DNA of 64,000 nucleotides from JAAZPT01 sp034180455. Lineage in GTDB: Bacteria; Bacillota; Clostridia; Christensenellales; Aristaeellaceae. The stretch spans positions 1-64,000 of the forward strand of contig JAXFOG010000031.1 of assembly GCA_034180455.1 (NCBI GenBank). Reading direction: 5' to 3'. This document shows positions 44,927-53,506 of this stretch, piece after piece; positions within the stretch are counted from its first letter, which is position 1, and every line of letters begins with the position of its first letter. The notes under the pieces were generated by a model. That model was not told the DNA's origin. It did not search any database and was given only the letters and a program-made list of their open reading frames with translations. A program made the translations under genes and the position numbers.

Positions 44927-45844
44927 CTAATTGTTTTTTATAAACTCATCTATTTCCTCTCTAGTAGGCATAGATGGGGTTGTACCAAGTTTTTGAACAG
45001 ATAGAGCACCTACTACATTACCAAATTTAACAGCTTCCAAAAGGCTCTTGCCCTCTGCCAATGCTGCTAACATTCCGCCATTAAAGGCGTCGCCTGCTCC
45101 AGTGGTATCTATTGCTTTTACATGATAGGCTGGCACTATTTCCTCAATGCCGTCAGCACTGATAAATACTCCATGCTTACCAAGCGTAATAAGTACATTC
45201 TTTACACCTTTTTGTTTAAAGTAGTTTGCAGCTTCTTTGGCAGATTCAAGGCTGTCTACCTTTATGCCACTAAGCTCCTCTGCCTCATGCTCGTTGGGAG
45301 TGATAAGCCATAGCTTGCTCAAGAATTCATCACTCATTGGAGCATAAGGCGCTGTGTTTACAATAACCTTGCAGCCTAAGCTGTTTGCAAGATTTACAGC
45401 ATATTCATTGGCATCCTGATTTACTTCAAGTTGCAGAAGAATATAGTCTGCTTCACTGAATAATGGCTTTAGATTGTCTATTTCTGAAGTCTTTATCTCA
45501 GCACAAGCACCAGGCACTATCAAGATTTTGTTCTCGCTGGTATTTTCATCTACCATTATAAGAGCTATGCCTGTGGCAGTATTTTCGCTGAAAAGGATCC
45601 CGTCTTTAGGCATGTTTAGTTCATCCATAATATCTAGGCATACATTTGACATACTGTCTTTACCTAGCTTTGTAATCATCTTTACATCGGCTCCAGCTTT
45701 GTGTGCTGCAACGCATTGATTAAAGCCTTTTCCACCAGCTCCTTGCTTGAAAAAGCTGCCTTTTACAGTCTCGCCATTTTGTGGCAATCTATATGCCCTT
45801 GCCATAAGGTCTACTACAAAACTTCCAAATACAAGTACTTTCAT
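44927..45844 (-). CDS. PfkB-family carbohydrate kinase, ribokinase-like (first copy)
   Basis: ATG 45844 (TAGGAG upstream, TAATG overlap with the regulator) is chosen over an upstream frame that would add 16 basic residues. The 305-residue kinase has GGKGFNQ, ITPNEHEAEEL and DTTGAGDAFNGG with the catalytic aspartate. It phosphorylates the terminal hydroxyl of the imported sugar. It is one of two ribokinase-like genes in this locus; the other is 4 kb further on beside the isomerase. Confidence 0.87.
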   Translation of the reverse strand: MKVLVFGSFVVDLMARAYRLPQNGETVKGSFFKQGAGGKGFNQCVAAHKAGADVKMITKLGKDSMSNVCLDIMDELNMPKDGILFSENTATGIALIMVDENTSENKILIVPGACAEIKTSEIDNLKPLFSEADYILLQLEVNQDANEYAVNLANSLGCKVIVNTAPYAPMSDEFLSKLWLITPNEHEAEELSGIKVDSLESAKEAANYFKQKGVKNVLITLGKHGVFISADGIEEIVPAYHVKAIDTTGAGDAFNGGMLAALAEGKSLLEAVKFGNVVGALSVQKLGTTPSMPTREEIDEFIKNN

Positions 45845-46872
45845 TATTTTTCTCCTATAAGCATTTTTTCGCTTCCGCGTTTTATTATCCAAGACTTGAC
45901 CAATATGCGCTTAATAATATCGTCTTCGCTTTCTTTATCAAAGCTATTATTAAGCAATTCCATTGCCTGATAACCCATGTTGTATATTGGCCTATCTACA
46001 ACGGTTATGTTTATGTTTAGCAAATTCAAATAATCTATATCATCAAAACCAATCAAAGCTATATCTCTACCTATTTTAAGATGCTTATCATTAATGTATT
46101 GCAATAAACCAAGAGTGCTAAGGTTGTTACTGGTGAATATCGCCTTTGGAGGATCGGGCATCTCAAGAAGCTTTTTTGCAGCATCATAGCTTTTATCTAG
46201 CTTGAAATCACCCGATACTATGTAATCATCTTTTATGGGTATCCCAGCATCTTTAAGCGCTCTCTTATAGCCCTTTAGTCTGTTGGAGCCAGGCTTTGAT
46301 GTGGTGGGGCCAGATATAATTCCTATATTTTTAAAACCCTCATCAATAAGCAAGGAAACAGCATCATAAGACCCTTGTTCGTCTTCAGAAAACACGCCAT
46401 TGAAGTGATAGTTGTTTATATCTCTATCTATTAGCACTACTGGAATACCCTTGCTCTCAAAAGTCCGTAGATAGCTTGCAGTATTTTTATCTTCATTTGA
46501 TACTGGAATAATTAGAAGACCCTTTAGCATATCATAAGAAAGCGATTTCAAAATACTGTGCTCTCTTTCTATGTTTTCATCGCTACCAAACATGAATACA
46601 TTATATCCATAAAAGGCTGCTCTATCGCTTATACCATGCAGTATCTTGGAGAAGAATGGGTTGTCTATGTCGGGAACTATGAAACCTATGTTCATAGATG
46701 AGCCTTTGCTAAGATTTCTGGCTGTGGTGGATGGCACATAGCCATATTTTTCTATTATTTCTAGAACTTTCTGGGCAGTTTTAGGCTTTACTATGGACGA
46801 GTTATTTATAACTCTAGACACTGTAGCAGCCGAAACGCCAGCTTTTTCTGCTATATCATAAATGTTTATAAT
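45844..46872 (-). CDS. LacI-family repressor with a non-standard (AUU or AUA) start
   Basis: The helix-turn-helix (YDIAEKAGVSAATVSRVINNSS) is intact only if translation begins upstream of GTG 46821. In that frame no ATG, GTG, TTG or CTG exists between the in-frame TAG and the GTG. ATT at 46872 (six bases after AGAGG) or ATA at 46869 are the possible starts, giving about 342 residues, normal for LacI proteins. The ligand domain (about 60-335) is complete. A GTG start would cut the DNA-binding domain in half. The gene heads the sugar operon and probably represses it. Confidence 0.8.
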   Translation of the reverse strand: MINIYDIAEKAGVSAATVSRVINNSSIVKPKTAQKVLEIIEKYGYVPSTTARNLSKGSSMNIGFIVPDIDNPFFSKILHGISDRAAFYGYNVFMFGSDENIEREHSILKSLSYDMLKGLLIIPVSNEDKNTASYLRTFESKGIPVVLIDRDINNYHFNGVFSEDEQGSYDAVSLLIDEGFKNIGIISGPTTSKPGSNRLKGYKRALKDAGIPIKDDYIVSGDFKLDKSYDAAKKLLEMPDPPKAIFTSNNLSTLGLLQYINDKHLKIGRDIALIGFDDIDYLNLLNINITVVDRPIYNMGYQAMELLNNSFDKESEDDIIKRILVKSWIIKRGSEKMLIGEK

Positions 46873-46887
46873 TTCGTACCTCTAAAA

Positions 46888-46901
46888 TGTAATCGGTTTC
46901 A
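46888..46901. promoter_or_regulatory. cre/LacI-type operator
   Basis: TGTAATCGGTTTCA matches the 14-base cre consensus TGWAANCGNTNWCA at every position and is near-palindromic. It lies between the promoter and the ribosome site of the LacI-family gene, where either CcpA or the operon repressor could block elongation. Confidence 0.75.
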
Positions 46902-46909
46902 TTAAGATC

Positions 46910-46937
46910 AGTATATCACTTTTAAAAAGCTTGTCAA
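46910..46937 (-). promoter_or_regulatory. Promoter of the LacI-led sugar operon
   Basis: On the minus strand TTGACA (46932-46937) and TATACT (46910-46915) have a 16-base spacer. Confidence 0.7.
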
Positions 46938-47120
46938 TAGTTTTTTGTATAATTTTTCAAAATAAATTCCGTATATTACCAAAATCAAGCAAAATAAGCT
47001 TTCCTTGCAAAAAATATTTGTATTTATTACAAATTTGATTATAAATAAAGCACAATATTTTCAAAAATCATTATCAATTAAATAATTATAAAAAATGCAC
47101 AGAGACAAAAATATGAAAAA

Positions 47121-47152
47121 GTCTATATGATCTTAAAAAATACCATATAGAC
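47121..47152. repeat. 9-bp inverted repeat upstream of the Fbp-type operon
   Basis: GTCTATATG and CATATAGAC are exact reverse complements separated by 14 bases, 58 bases upstream of the -35 box. This could be a regulator site. The rest of 46938-47210 is AT-rich and holds no gene. Confidence 0.45.
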
Positions 47153-47210
47153 AAAAATAATATAAAGAAAACATTAAAAATGTAATAAAATAAAAAAAAT
47201 AGTGATGTTA

Positions 47211-47239
47211 TTGACAAAGCGAGCAATTCATTATAATAT
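47211..47239 (+). promoter_or_regulatory. Promoter of the Fbp-type ABC/GlpAB operon
   Basis: TTGACA (47211-47216) and TAATAT (47234-47239) have a 17-base spacer, 31 bases before ATG 47271. Confidence 0.72.
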
Positions 47240-47270
47240 TATACACAAAGAAAAATAGTAGGAGGCAAAC

Positions 47271-48290
47271 ATGAAAAAGCTTATTTCAGTTCTTTTAACA
47301 CTTGTATTGGGTTTTACTCTGATACCCGCTGCATTTGCTGTAAATGAGGATGTACATGGCGATGTTATGATATATACCTCAATGTACCCCATGGTAGTTG
47401 ATGCTATGGACGCTGCTCTAAAGAAGGAGTTCCCAAACCTTAAGGTAGAATTCTTCTATGGTGGCACAGGAAAAATACAGGATAAGGTAACAGGCGAGAT
47501 AGCCACAGGTACTTTAGGTTGTGATATGATGTTGGTTGCAGATCCTTCTTATGCAATAGAGCTTAAAGAGGGTGGATGGCTACATTCATTTGAGATTGAG
47601 GAGCCAGAAAAGTTGGCTTATCCTTATGATGAAGAAGGATATTGGTATCCAGTAAGAATTTGCAACATGGTACTTGCATACAATCCAGAGCTCAAAAATC
47701 TAGAAGATCTTCCAAAATCTTATAAGGATTTTGCTGAAGACGAAAGATTTGCTGGCAGAATTTCAATGGGTAACCCACTTACAAGTGGTACAGCATTGGT
47801 AGCAGTTTCAGCTCTTTCTGAAAAATATGGCTATGATTATTTTGATAAGCTTGGCAAAAACAAGGTTATGGTAGAGAGTGGCTCCACTGCAGTTTCAAAA
47901 TTGGAAAGTGGTGAGTGCGACGAGATCATGATCCTTGAGGAAAGCATACTACAAAGACGCAAGGAAGACCATTCTAAGGTTGCAGTAATCTATCCAGAAG
48001 ATGGCAATATCATTGCTCCATCACCTGTTATGATAATAGATGAAGCAAAGAGCTTAAATGTAAATACCGAAGCATGTGAAGCCCTTGCAAATTGGATGCT
48101 AAGCGAAGCTGGTCAGGAGCTTATAGTAGATGGTTATATGCATTCAGTAATAAAAGACTTCCCGAAGTATCCATATGACTCAATAGAGACAAGTAAAATT
48201 ATGGAAAATACTATGCCTGTAGATTGGGTACAAACCTATCACAACAGGGAAGAGATTAGAAACGAATTCCAAGAACGTGTAACTCAGTAA
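47271..48290 (+). CDS. ABC importer binding protein (Fbp/phosphonate/polyamine-type family)
   Basis: This 339-residue protein with a signal peptide (ending AAFAVNE, no lipobox) resembles the binding proteins of iron(III), 2-aminoethylphosphonate and phosphoglycerate importers: DVMIYTSMYP at the mature start, GGTGKIQDKV near 64-73, GRISMGNPLTSGTA near 163-176. The usual iron-binding tyrosine pair near the end is not obvious. The downstream phosphatase and GlpA-type oxidase genes suggest an organic phosphate ligand. AGGAGG precedes the ATG. Confidence 0.82.
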   Translation: MKKLISVLLTLVLGFTLIPAAFAVNEDVHGDVMIYTSMYPMVVDAMDAALKKEFPNLKVEFFYGGTGKIQDKVTGEIATGTLGCDMMLVADPSYAIELKEGGWLHSFEIEEPEKLAYPYDEEGYWYPVRICNMVLAYNPELKNLEDLPKSYKDFAEDERFAGRISMGNPLTSGTALVAVSALSEKYGYDYFDKLGKNKVMVESGSTAVSKLESGECDEIMILEESILQRRKEDHSKVAVIYPEDGNIIAPSPVMIIDEAKSLNVNTEACEALANWMLSEAGQELIVDGYMHSVIKDFPKYPYDSIETSKIMENTMPVDWVQTYHNREEIRNEFQERVTQ

Positions 48291-48310
48291 TAGTTCCATT
48301 ATGACTTTAA

Positions 48311-48328
48311 GGGGGGCTTAGGCTCCCC
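48311..48328 (+). terminator. Intercistronic hairpin after the binding protein gene
   Basis: GGGGGGC and GCTCCCC pair around TTAG with one G-T wobble, 20 bases after the stop. No strong T run follows directly, so partial termination or mRNA stabilisation is likely. Confidence 0.65.
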
Positions 48329-48355
48329 ATAATCTTTATTAAGAAAGGATTCAAG

Positions 48356-50833
48356 ATGGATATTAAAAAGGATAACAAGAGGGCGATATTTTCAAAGTCT
48401 ATGCTCGCCGCAATCTTTTTAATAGCGCTTCTGCTTACATACTTTGGAATAGATGGTTTGAAGCTCTATAATCGCACGGATTTCCATGATAGCTCTGCTT
48501 TTCGTTTCATAAGCAATGTAGCAGTTCCGATAGATAACTACTACGACAACTTGAATGAAAAAGTAAATGGCCTTGATAGTATGGACGAAAGTGCAGAGAA
48601 GGCACTTAATTTTATTTGGTCAAGTCTTGCCAAGGAAGACAGAGTTGCTGATGTGGAGCGTATAAAGGCAGAGACCTCTGGCAAAAAGTACAGTGAGGCT
48701 TTGTGGCAGAGACTTATATTTGCAAATGCTCTTGATGGCAAGAAGATAAAGGAAAGCCTAAAAAGAGAATACTTCTCTATGTCTGCATCAGAGCAGGATG
48801 CTGTAATAGCAAACATAGTTGCTTATCTTAAAGGCGAAGTTGATGAGCTAGATCCGTTGGTTAAAAAGATCGTTGGTAAAAAAAGTGGTGATGAGCAAAT
48901 CGCTACACTCATTCAGTCACTTATGCTATTTACCGGCAGCGAAGATGCCTTTATAAAACCACAGGAAGAATCAATAAAAGGCCTAAAAAAGACAGCTAGA
49001 ACAGTTGATTCAAAAATATTTGCTGCAGAGCTTGCAGAGAGTGATGCTGTAAATGGATTCAGGGCATTTACAATCACTAATTCAAAGACTTTTTTGTTGT
49101 TTGCATGCCTATTAGTTATAAATGTAATTATACTTCTATTAAATTGTCTTAAAACTCATGATTGGTTTATAGATGCCAAATGGATACTGATACTGCTTAT
49201 AGTAGACTTTTTGTTAGTATTCCAGCTACTTCCTATGATATATATGATAATTAAATCGTTATTCCCAGAAGGTAGCTTTACACTTAATACTTTTAAGCGT
49301 CTATATACTTATACTATGAACCTTGAAGCCATGAGAAATACGTTGATCGTGGCATTCTTTACCATGATATTCGGAACTCTTATAGCATTCCCGCTTGCAT
49401 GGCTCGTAGGCAGAACAGATCTTTATGGCAAAAAGTTCTTTAGATCGTTGTTCGTGCTTACATATATGGTGCCTCCGTATGTTGGAGCAATGGCATGGCT
49501 TAGATTGCTAAACCCAAATGTGGGCACAATGAATCAGGTGCTAAGGTTAATATTCCGTATGGGAGATATGCCAGGACCTATAAACATATACTCCATTGGT
49601 GGACTTATTTGGGTACTTACATGTTTCTACTATCCATACGCCTTTATTACACTTTCAAGAGCTATGGAGAAGATGGATCCATCATTAGAGGAGGCAAGTA
49701 AGATATCTGGCGCAAGCCCAATGCTTACAGTTATGAAGATCACCCTTCCTATGACATTCCCATCTCTTATCGCAGGTGCTTTGCTAGTATTTATAAGCGC
49801 AGCTAGTGCTTATGGTATATGTTCTATAATAGGCGTACCAGGCAAGGTGCATACAGTTACTACAAGAATTGTAGAATATATGGGACTTGGCGAAAAAGGT
49901 GTAAACGACGCTACGGGACTTGCAGTATTCCTAATGCTATTATCTATGATAATACTGTATATTTCAGACGTTGTAATTGCAAAGAAACAGTATATTACAG
50001 TATCGGGCAAATCCACAAGGCCTACCATAGTAGAGCTAGGAAAGTGGAGAAAGCCTCTTACAGTACTGGTAAGTCTATTTGCAATAATTGTGGTATTTAT
50101 ACCATTCCTAACCATACTTGTTACTTCTTTCAAGTTTGACCTTGGAAAGAGTCTATTTGACAAGAGCAACTTTACATTTACACAATGGAGCAAGATATTC
50201 TCCAGAGATGAAACAATTATGTGTCTAAGGAATTCCGTTGTGTTTAGTATAATATCTTCTACGGTAGGTATAGTAGTAGCTATTACAATGAGTTATCTGT
50301 TGCAGCGCACAACTATATCTGGCAAAAAGATACCAGACTTCTTGATTACATTAGGATCAAGCACACCTTCTGTTGTAGTTGCTCTAGGCTTAATTATGAC
50401 CATGAAGGGTTCGTTTGGCGTAAACATATACAATACGCCTACTATAATAATCGTGGCATACCTTATAAAGTATCTTATGATGGGCATGAGGACGGTAGTA
50501 TCTTCTATGTCGCAGATACATCCATCTCTTGAGGAATGCTCTCAGATATCTGGAGCAAGCTGGTTTAAGACCATGTTCAAGATAACTGGACCTCTTATTT
50601 TCCCATCAATAGCAGCAGGCTGGTTCTTGATATTTATACCATGTTTCTATGAGCTGAGCATGACTACATTACTTTATTCTAACACTACAAAGACAATAGG
50701 ATATCAGCTTTATGAATATTGGACATTCCACAGTCAGCCACAGGCCTGTGCTATGGCATTTGGCATACTGATTATGGTAGTTGCACTTAACACACTACTT
50801 AATAAGGTTACTCACGGAGAGTTCTCAATATAG
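48356..50833 (+). CDS. Fused two-domain ABC permease with an extra extracytoplasmic domain
   Basis: This 825-residue protein fuses two permease units, each with an EAA loop (EEASKISGASPMLTVMKI and EECSQISGASWFKTMFKI), as in FbpB-type importers. Unusually, a first helix (about 17-34) is followed by about 200 hydrophilic, Lys/Glu-rich residues (38-240) before the next helix (245-263). This region should lie outside the membrane and matches nothing I recognise; it may dock the binding protein. AAAGGA precedes the ATG. The gene is 13 bases ahead of its ATPase. Confidence 0.85.
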   Translation: MDIKKDNKRAIFSKSMLAAIFLIALLLTYFGIDGLKLYNRTDFHDSSAFRFISNVAVPIDNYYDNLNEKVNGLDSMDESAEKALNFIWSSLAKEDRVADVERIKAETSGKKYSEALWQRLIFANALDGKKIKESLKREYFSMSASEQDAVIANIVAYLKGEVDELDPLVKKIVGKKSGDEQIATLIQSLMLFTGSEDAFIKPQEESIKGLKKTARTVDSKIFAAELAESDAVNGFRAFTITNSKTFLLFACLLVINVIILLLNCLKTHDWFIDAKWILILLIVDFLLVFQLLPMIYMIIKSLFPEGSFTLNTFKRLYTYTMNLEAMRNTLIVAFFTMIFGTLIAFPLAWLVGRTDLYGKKFFRSLFVLTYMVPPYVGAMAWLRLLNPNVGTMNQVLRLIFRMGDMPGPINIYSIGGLIWVLTCFYYPYAFITLSRAMEKMDPSLEEASKISGASPMLTVMKITLPMTFPSLIAGALLVFISAASAYGICSIIGVPGKVHTVTTRIVEYMGLGEKGVNDATGLAVFLMLLSMIILYISDVVIAKKQYITVSGKSTRPTIVELGKWRKPLTVLVSLFAIIVVFIPFLTILVTSFKFDLGKSLFDKSNFTFTQWSKIFSRDETIMCLRNSVVFSIISSTVGIVVAITMSYLLQRTTISGKKIPDFLITLGSSTPSVVVALGLIMTMKGSFGVNIYNTPTIIIVAYLIKYLMMGMRTVVSSMSQIHPSLEECSQISGASWFKTMFKITGPLIFPSIAAGWFLIFIPCFYELSMTTLLYSNTTKTIGYQLYEYWTFHSQPQACAMAFGILIMVVALNTLLNKVTHGEFSI

Positions 50834-50846
50834 ATAGGAGCATAAT

Positions 50847-51920
50847 ATGGCAAAGGTTGAAATAAATAACGTTGTAAAAGCGTTTGGAGAAAACGTAGTA
50901 ATAAAAGACTTTACTCAGGTCTTTAATGACGGAAAATTCGTTACATTGCTTGGCCCTTCTGGATGTGGCAAAACAACAATGCTTAGAATGATAGCTGGTT
51001 TTGAAAGGCCTACAAGCGGAACTATAAAGATAGGCGACAAAGTAGTAAACGGCGAAAAACTGTTTATTCCACCAGAAAAACGTGATATAGGAATGGTATT
51101 CCAAAGCTATGCTGTATGGCCTCACATGACCGTATTTGAAAACGTGGCTTATCCACTTACTATAAAGCGTATGAACAAAGAAGAAATAAAGCGTGCAGTA
51201 GAAAAAGTATTGGGGATAGTACATCTTAGCCAATATGCAGATCGTATACCAAGCATGCTATCTGGTGGTCAGCAGCAAAGAGTTGCGCTAGCACGTGCTC
51301 TTGTAGCAAGCCCAAAGATACTTCTGCTGGATGAACCACTAAGTAACCTTGATGCAAAGTTGCGTGAGAGCATGCGCTTTGAGATAAAGGAGATTCAGCA
51401 AGAGCTAGATATTACAGTAGTGTATGTTACACATGATCAGACAGAAGCTATGGCAATGAGTGACAGAATAATACTTTTAAATAAGGGTATTATTCAGCAA
51501 GTAGGAACACCTGAGGAAATATACAATACTCCAGTCAATCAGTTTGTAGCAGACTTCCTTGGCAAGGTAAACTTCATAAAAGGTATGGCTGGCTCTGGTG
51601 TAGTGGATATTACTGGCACAGGTCAAAAGATGGTCTATGATAACGAAAAGAAAGGCAATGTTGAGCTTGCAGTAAGACCTGAAAATATAGAAGTTAGCAA
51701 AACAGAGGGAGACATTAAGGGCAAGATTGTGAGCCTATTCTATCTAGGAGACATACTGGATATTACAGTGCTTGCAGGTAGTGTAAGGATTCGTGTGGTG
51801 CTTACACCAGACTATTATGGCAAGCTACATATGGGTGATGAGGTATATCTAAAGTTCAAGAAATATCTTGTATTTGAGGATACTGGATCATTAGAGGAGC
51901 AACTGCAGATAGTCACCTGA
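50847..51920 (+). CDS. ABC importer ATPase (FbpC/PotA type)
   Basis: This 357-residue ATPase has Walker A GPSGCGKTT (about 35-43), Q-loop VFQSYAVWPHMTV, signature LSGGQQQRVALARAL and Walker B LLLDEPLSNLD, and then a C-terminal TOBE regulatory domain (about 240-355). The TOBE-bearing architecture is typical of the iron, polyamine and sugar-phosphate importers. TAGGAG precedes the ATG. Confidence 0.9.
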   Translation: MAKVEINNVVKAFGENVVIKDFTQVFNDGKFVTLLGPSGCGKTTMLRMIAGFERPTSGTIKIGDKVVNGEKLFIPPEKRDIGMVFQSYAVWPHMTVFENVAYPLTIKRMNKEEIKRAVEKVLGIVHLSQYADRIPSMLSGGQQQRVALARALVASPKILLLDEPLSNLDAKLRESMRFEIKEIQQELDITVVYVTHDQTEAMAMSDRIILLNKGIIQQVGTPEEIYNTPVNQFVADFLGKVNFIKGMAGSGVVDITGTGQKMVYDNEKKGNVELAVRPENIEVSKTEGDIKGKIVSLFYLGDILDITVLAGSVRIRVVLTPDYYGKLHMGDEVYLKFKKYLVFEDTGSLEEQLQIVT

Positions 51921-51952
51921 TATAAAAATTTATAAATTAGGAAGACGTATAT

Positions 51953-52651
51953 ATGACAATAACTAGTAAAGATTGGGCAGAGATACTGCTCAGGATTTTC
52001 ATCGCCGTACTTATCGGTGGTGTAATAGGGATAGAGAGAGAATACAAAAATCGTCCAGCGGGAATGCGTACACATGTGCTTGTGGCACTGGGTTCTATGA
52101 GCATGGCACTTTTAGAGAGCTTGATTAGAGGTGGACTTGATCCCACAGAATCAAACTTTATGCTTAACGCTGGTAGAATAACATCACAGGTTATAAGTGG
52201 CATAGGCTTTCTTGGCGCTGGAACAATATTTATTTCAAAGCGCAAAATAGGTGGGCTTACCACTGCGGCAAGTTTGTGGTGCACTGCATGTATGGGATTG
52301 CTGGTAGGCTATGGTTATTACATGGTTGCTCTAGCAATGAGCGTGCTGGTAGTGCTTACTCTTGCTATATTGCAAAAGGTAGTGCGTGTTAATGCTATAA
52401 AGTCTTTGGAAGTACTTTTTACAGACAGAAATGAAACCATGGAATTTATAAATAATTTTTTCCAGCAGATGAATATTAAGGTGCTTGACGTAGACTTTTA
52501 TGTAGAGAATTCTGATGTTGGCAAAAAGGCGCAGAATATCTACAAGAATATCTATACCTTGAAGCTACCATCAAATGTTCATTACACAAGCGTAGTAGTG
52601 CATCTTTCAGAGTATTCGCACATAAGAGCTGTGCATACTAGAAACGTATAA
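51953..52651 (+). CDS. MgtC/SapB-family membrane protein
   Basis: This 232-residue protein has four to five N-terminal helices with MgtC hallmarks (GGVIGIEREYKNRPAGMRTH, GIGFLGAGTIF, GLTTAASLWCTA) and a C-terminal soluble ACT-like part (about 160-232). MgtC proteins are tied to growth at low magnesium and to phosphate homeostasis in other bacteria; they are not proven transporters. Placement inside an organic-phosphate-like operon, between the ATPase and a phosphatase, agrees with a role in phosphate balance. That link is inference. Confidence 0.88.
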   Translation: MTITSKDWAEILLRIFIAVLIGGVIGIEREYKNRPAGMRTHVLVALGSMSMALLESLIRGGLDPTESNFMLNAGRITSQVISGIGFLGAGTIFISKRKIGGLTTAASLWCTACMGLLVGYGYYMVALAMSVLVVLTLAILQKVVRVNAIKSLEVLFTDRNETMEFINNFFQQMNIKVLDVDFYVENSDVGKKAQNIYKNIYTLKLPSNVHYTSVVVHLSEYSHIRAVHTRNV

Positions 52652-52654
52652 AAT

Positions 52655-53494
52655 ATGAACATAACTTCAAATGAAAAAATAAATGCAGCGATGTCCAAGG
52701 ACAAAACGCCATTAAAAAATAAAAAACTATGGCTTTTGGATATGGACGGAACGATATTTATTGATAATGATTTAATAAGTGGTGCTCTTGATATGCTTTC
52801 ACAGATAAAAGAAAATGGTGGAAGATATGTTTTCATGAGCAACAACTCCTCAAAGTCTGTAGACGATTATATTAAAAAGCTTAGTGGTATGGGTATAGAG
52901 GTAGACAGAGATAGCTTTTATATATCGTCTCAGGCTGCTGCAAAATACATAAAAACCAATTATCCTGGTAAAAAGGTCTACTGTATGGGCACGCAATCAC
53001 TTGTGTCGGAGTTAAAGCGTGAGAATATAAACGTATATACCGAAAATACGGGTGATATTGATATTGTTCTGCTTGGATATGATACAGAGCTTAACTACAA
53101 AAAGCTGGTAGATATATGCCAAATTATGCAGCCTGATACAGTATACATAGCTACCAATCCTGACTTTGTATGCCCTGCAAAACCACGATTCTTGCCAGAC
53201 TGTGGAGCTATGAGCCGAATGTTGGAGTATGCGTTGCATAGACTTCCTAAGTTTTTGGGAAAACCACATGAATATATGATCGATGATCTTATGGAAAAAT
53301 TCCATTACAGCAAGGAAGAAACGGTTATTGTGGGTGATAGACTTTACACTGACATAGCCTGTGCAAAAAATTCTAATATAGAGAGTGTGTGCGTTCTAAG
53401 TGGAGAGGCTACTATTTGTGATATAATAGAGAGTGATATCGTAGCAGACTATATTGTAGATAGCGTAAAAGATATTTATAAGAATATACAATAA
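52655..53494 (+). CDS. HAD-IIA phosphatase (NagD/AraL/PGP family)
   Basis: This 279-residue HAD hydrolase has motif I DMDGT (Asp29, Asp31), motif II SNNSS (62-66), the lysine of GKPH (about 206) and motif IV GDRLYTD (about 227-233). The large cap between motifs II and III is of type C2A, as in NagD, AraL and eukaryotic glycerol-3-phosphate/phosphoglycolate phosphatases. The ribosome site is weak, and an in-frame ATG at 52691 is a possible alternative start. Within this operon a phosphorylated-glycerol substrate is plausible but unproven. Confidence 0.86.
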   Translation: MNITSNEKINAAMSKDKTPLKNKKLWLLDMDGTIFIDNDLISGALDMLSQIKENGGRYVFMSNNSSKSVDDYIKKLSGMGIEVDRDSFYISSQAAAKYIKTNYPGKKVYCMGTQSLVSELKRENINVYTENTGDIDIVLLGYDTELNYKKLVDICQIMQPDTVYIATNPDFVCPAKPRFLPDCGAMSRMLEYALHRLPKFLGKPHEYMIDDLMEKFHYSKEETVIVGDRLYTDIACAKNSNIESVCVLSGEATICDIIESDIVADYIVDSVKDIYKNIQ

Positions 53495-53506
53495 GGAGAG
53501 GGATCC

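Noticed and set aside
44927..45892. Longer start (ATG-like position 45892) for the first PfkB kinase
   Set aside because: It would add a basic tail overlapping the regulator, while TAGGAG and the TAATG overlap point to ATG 45844.
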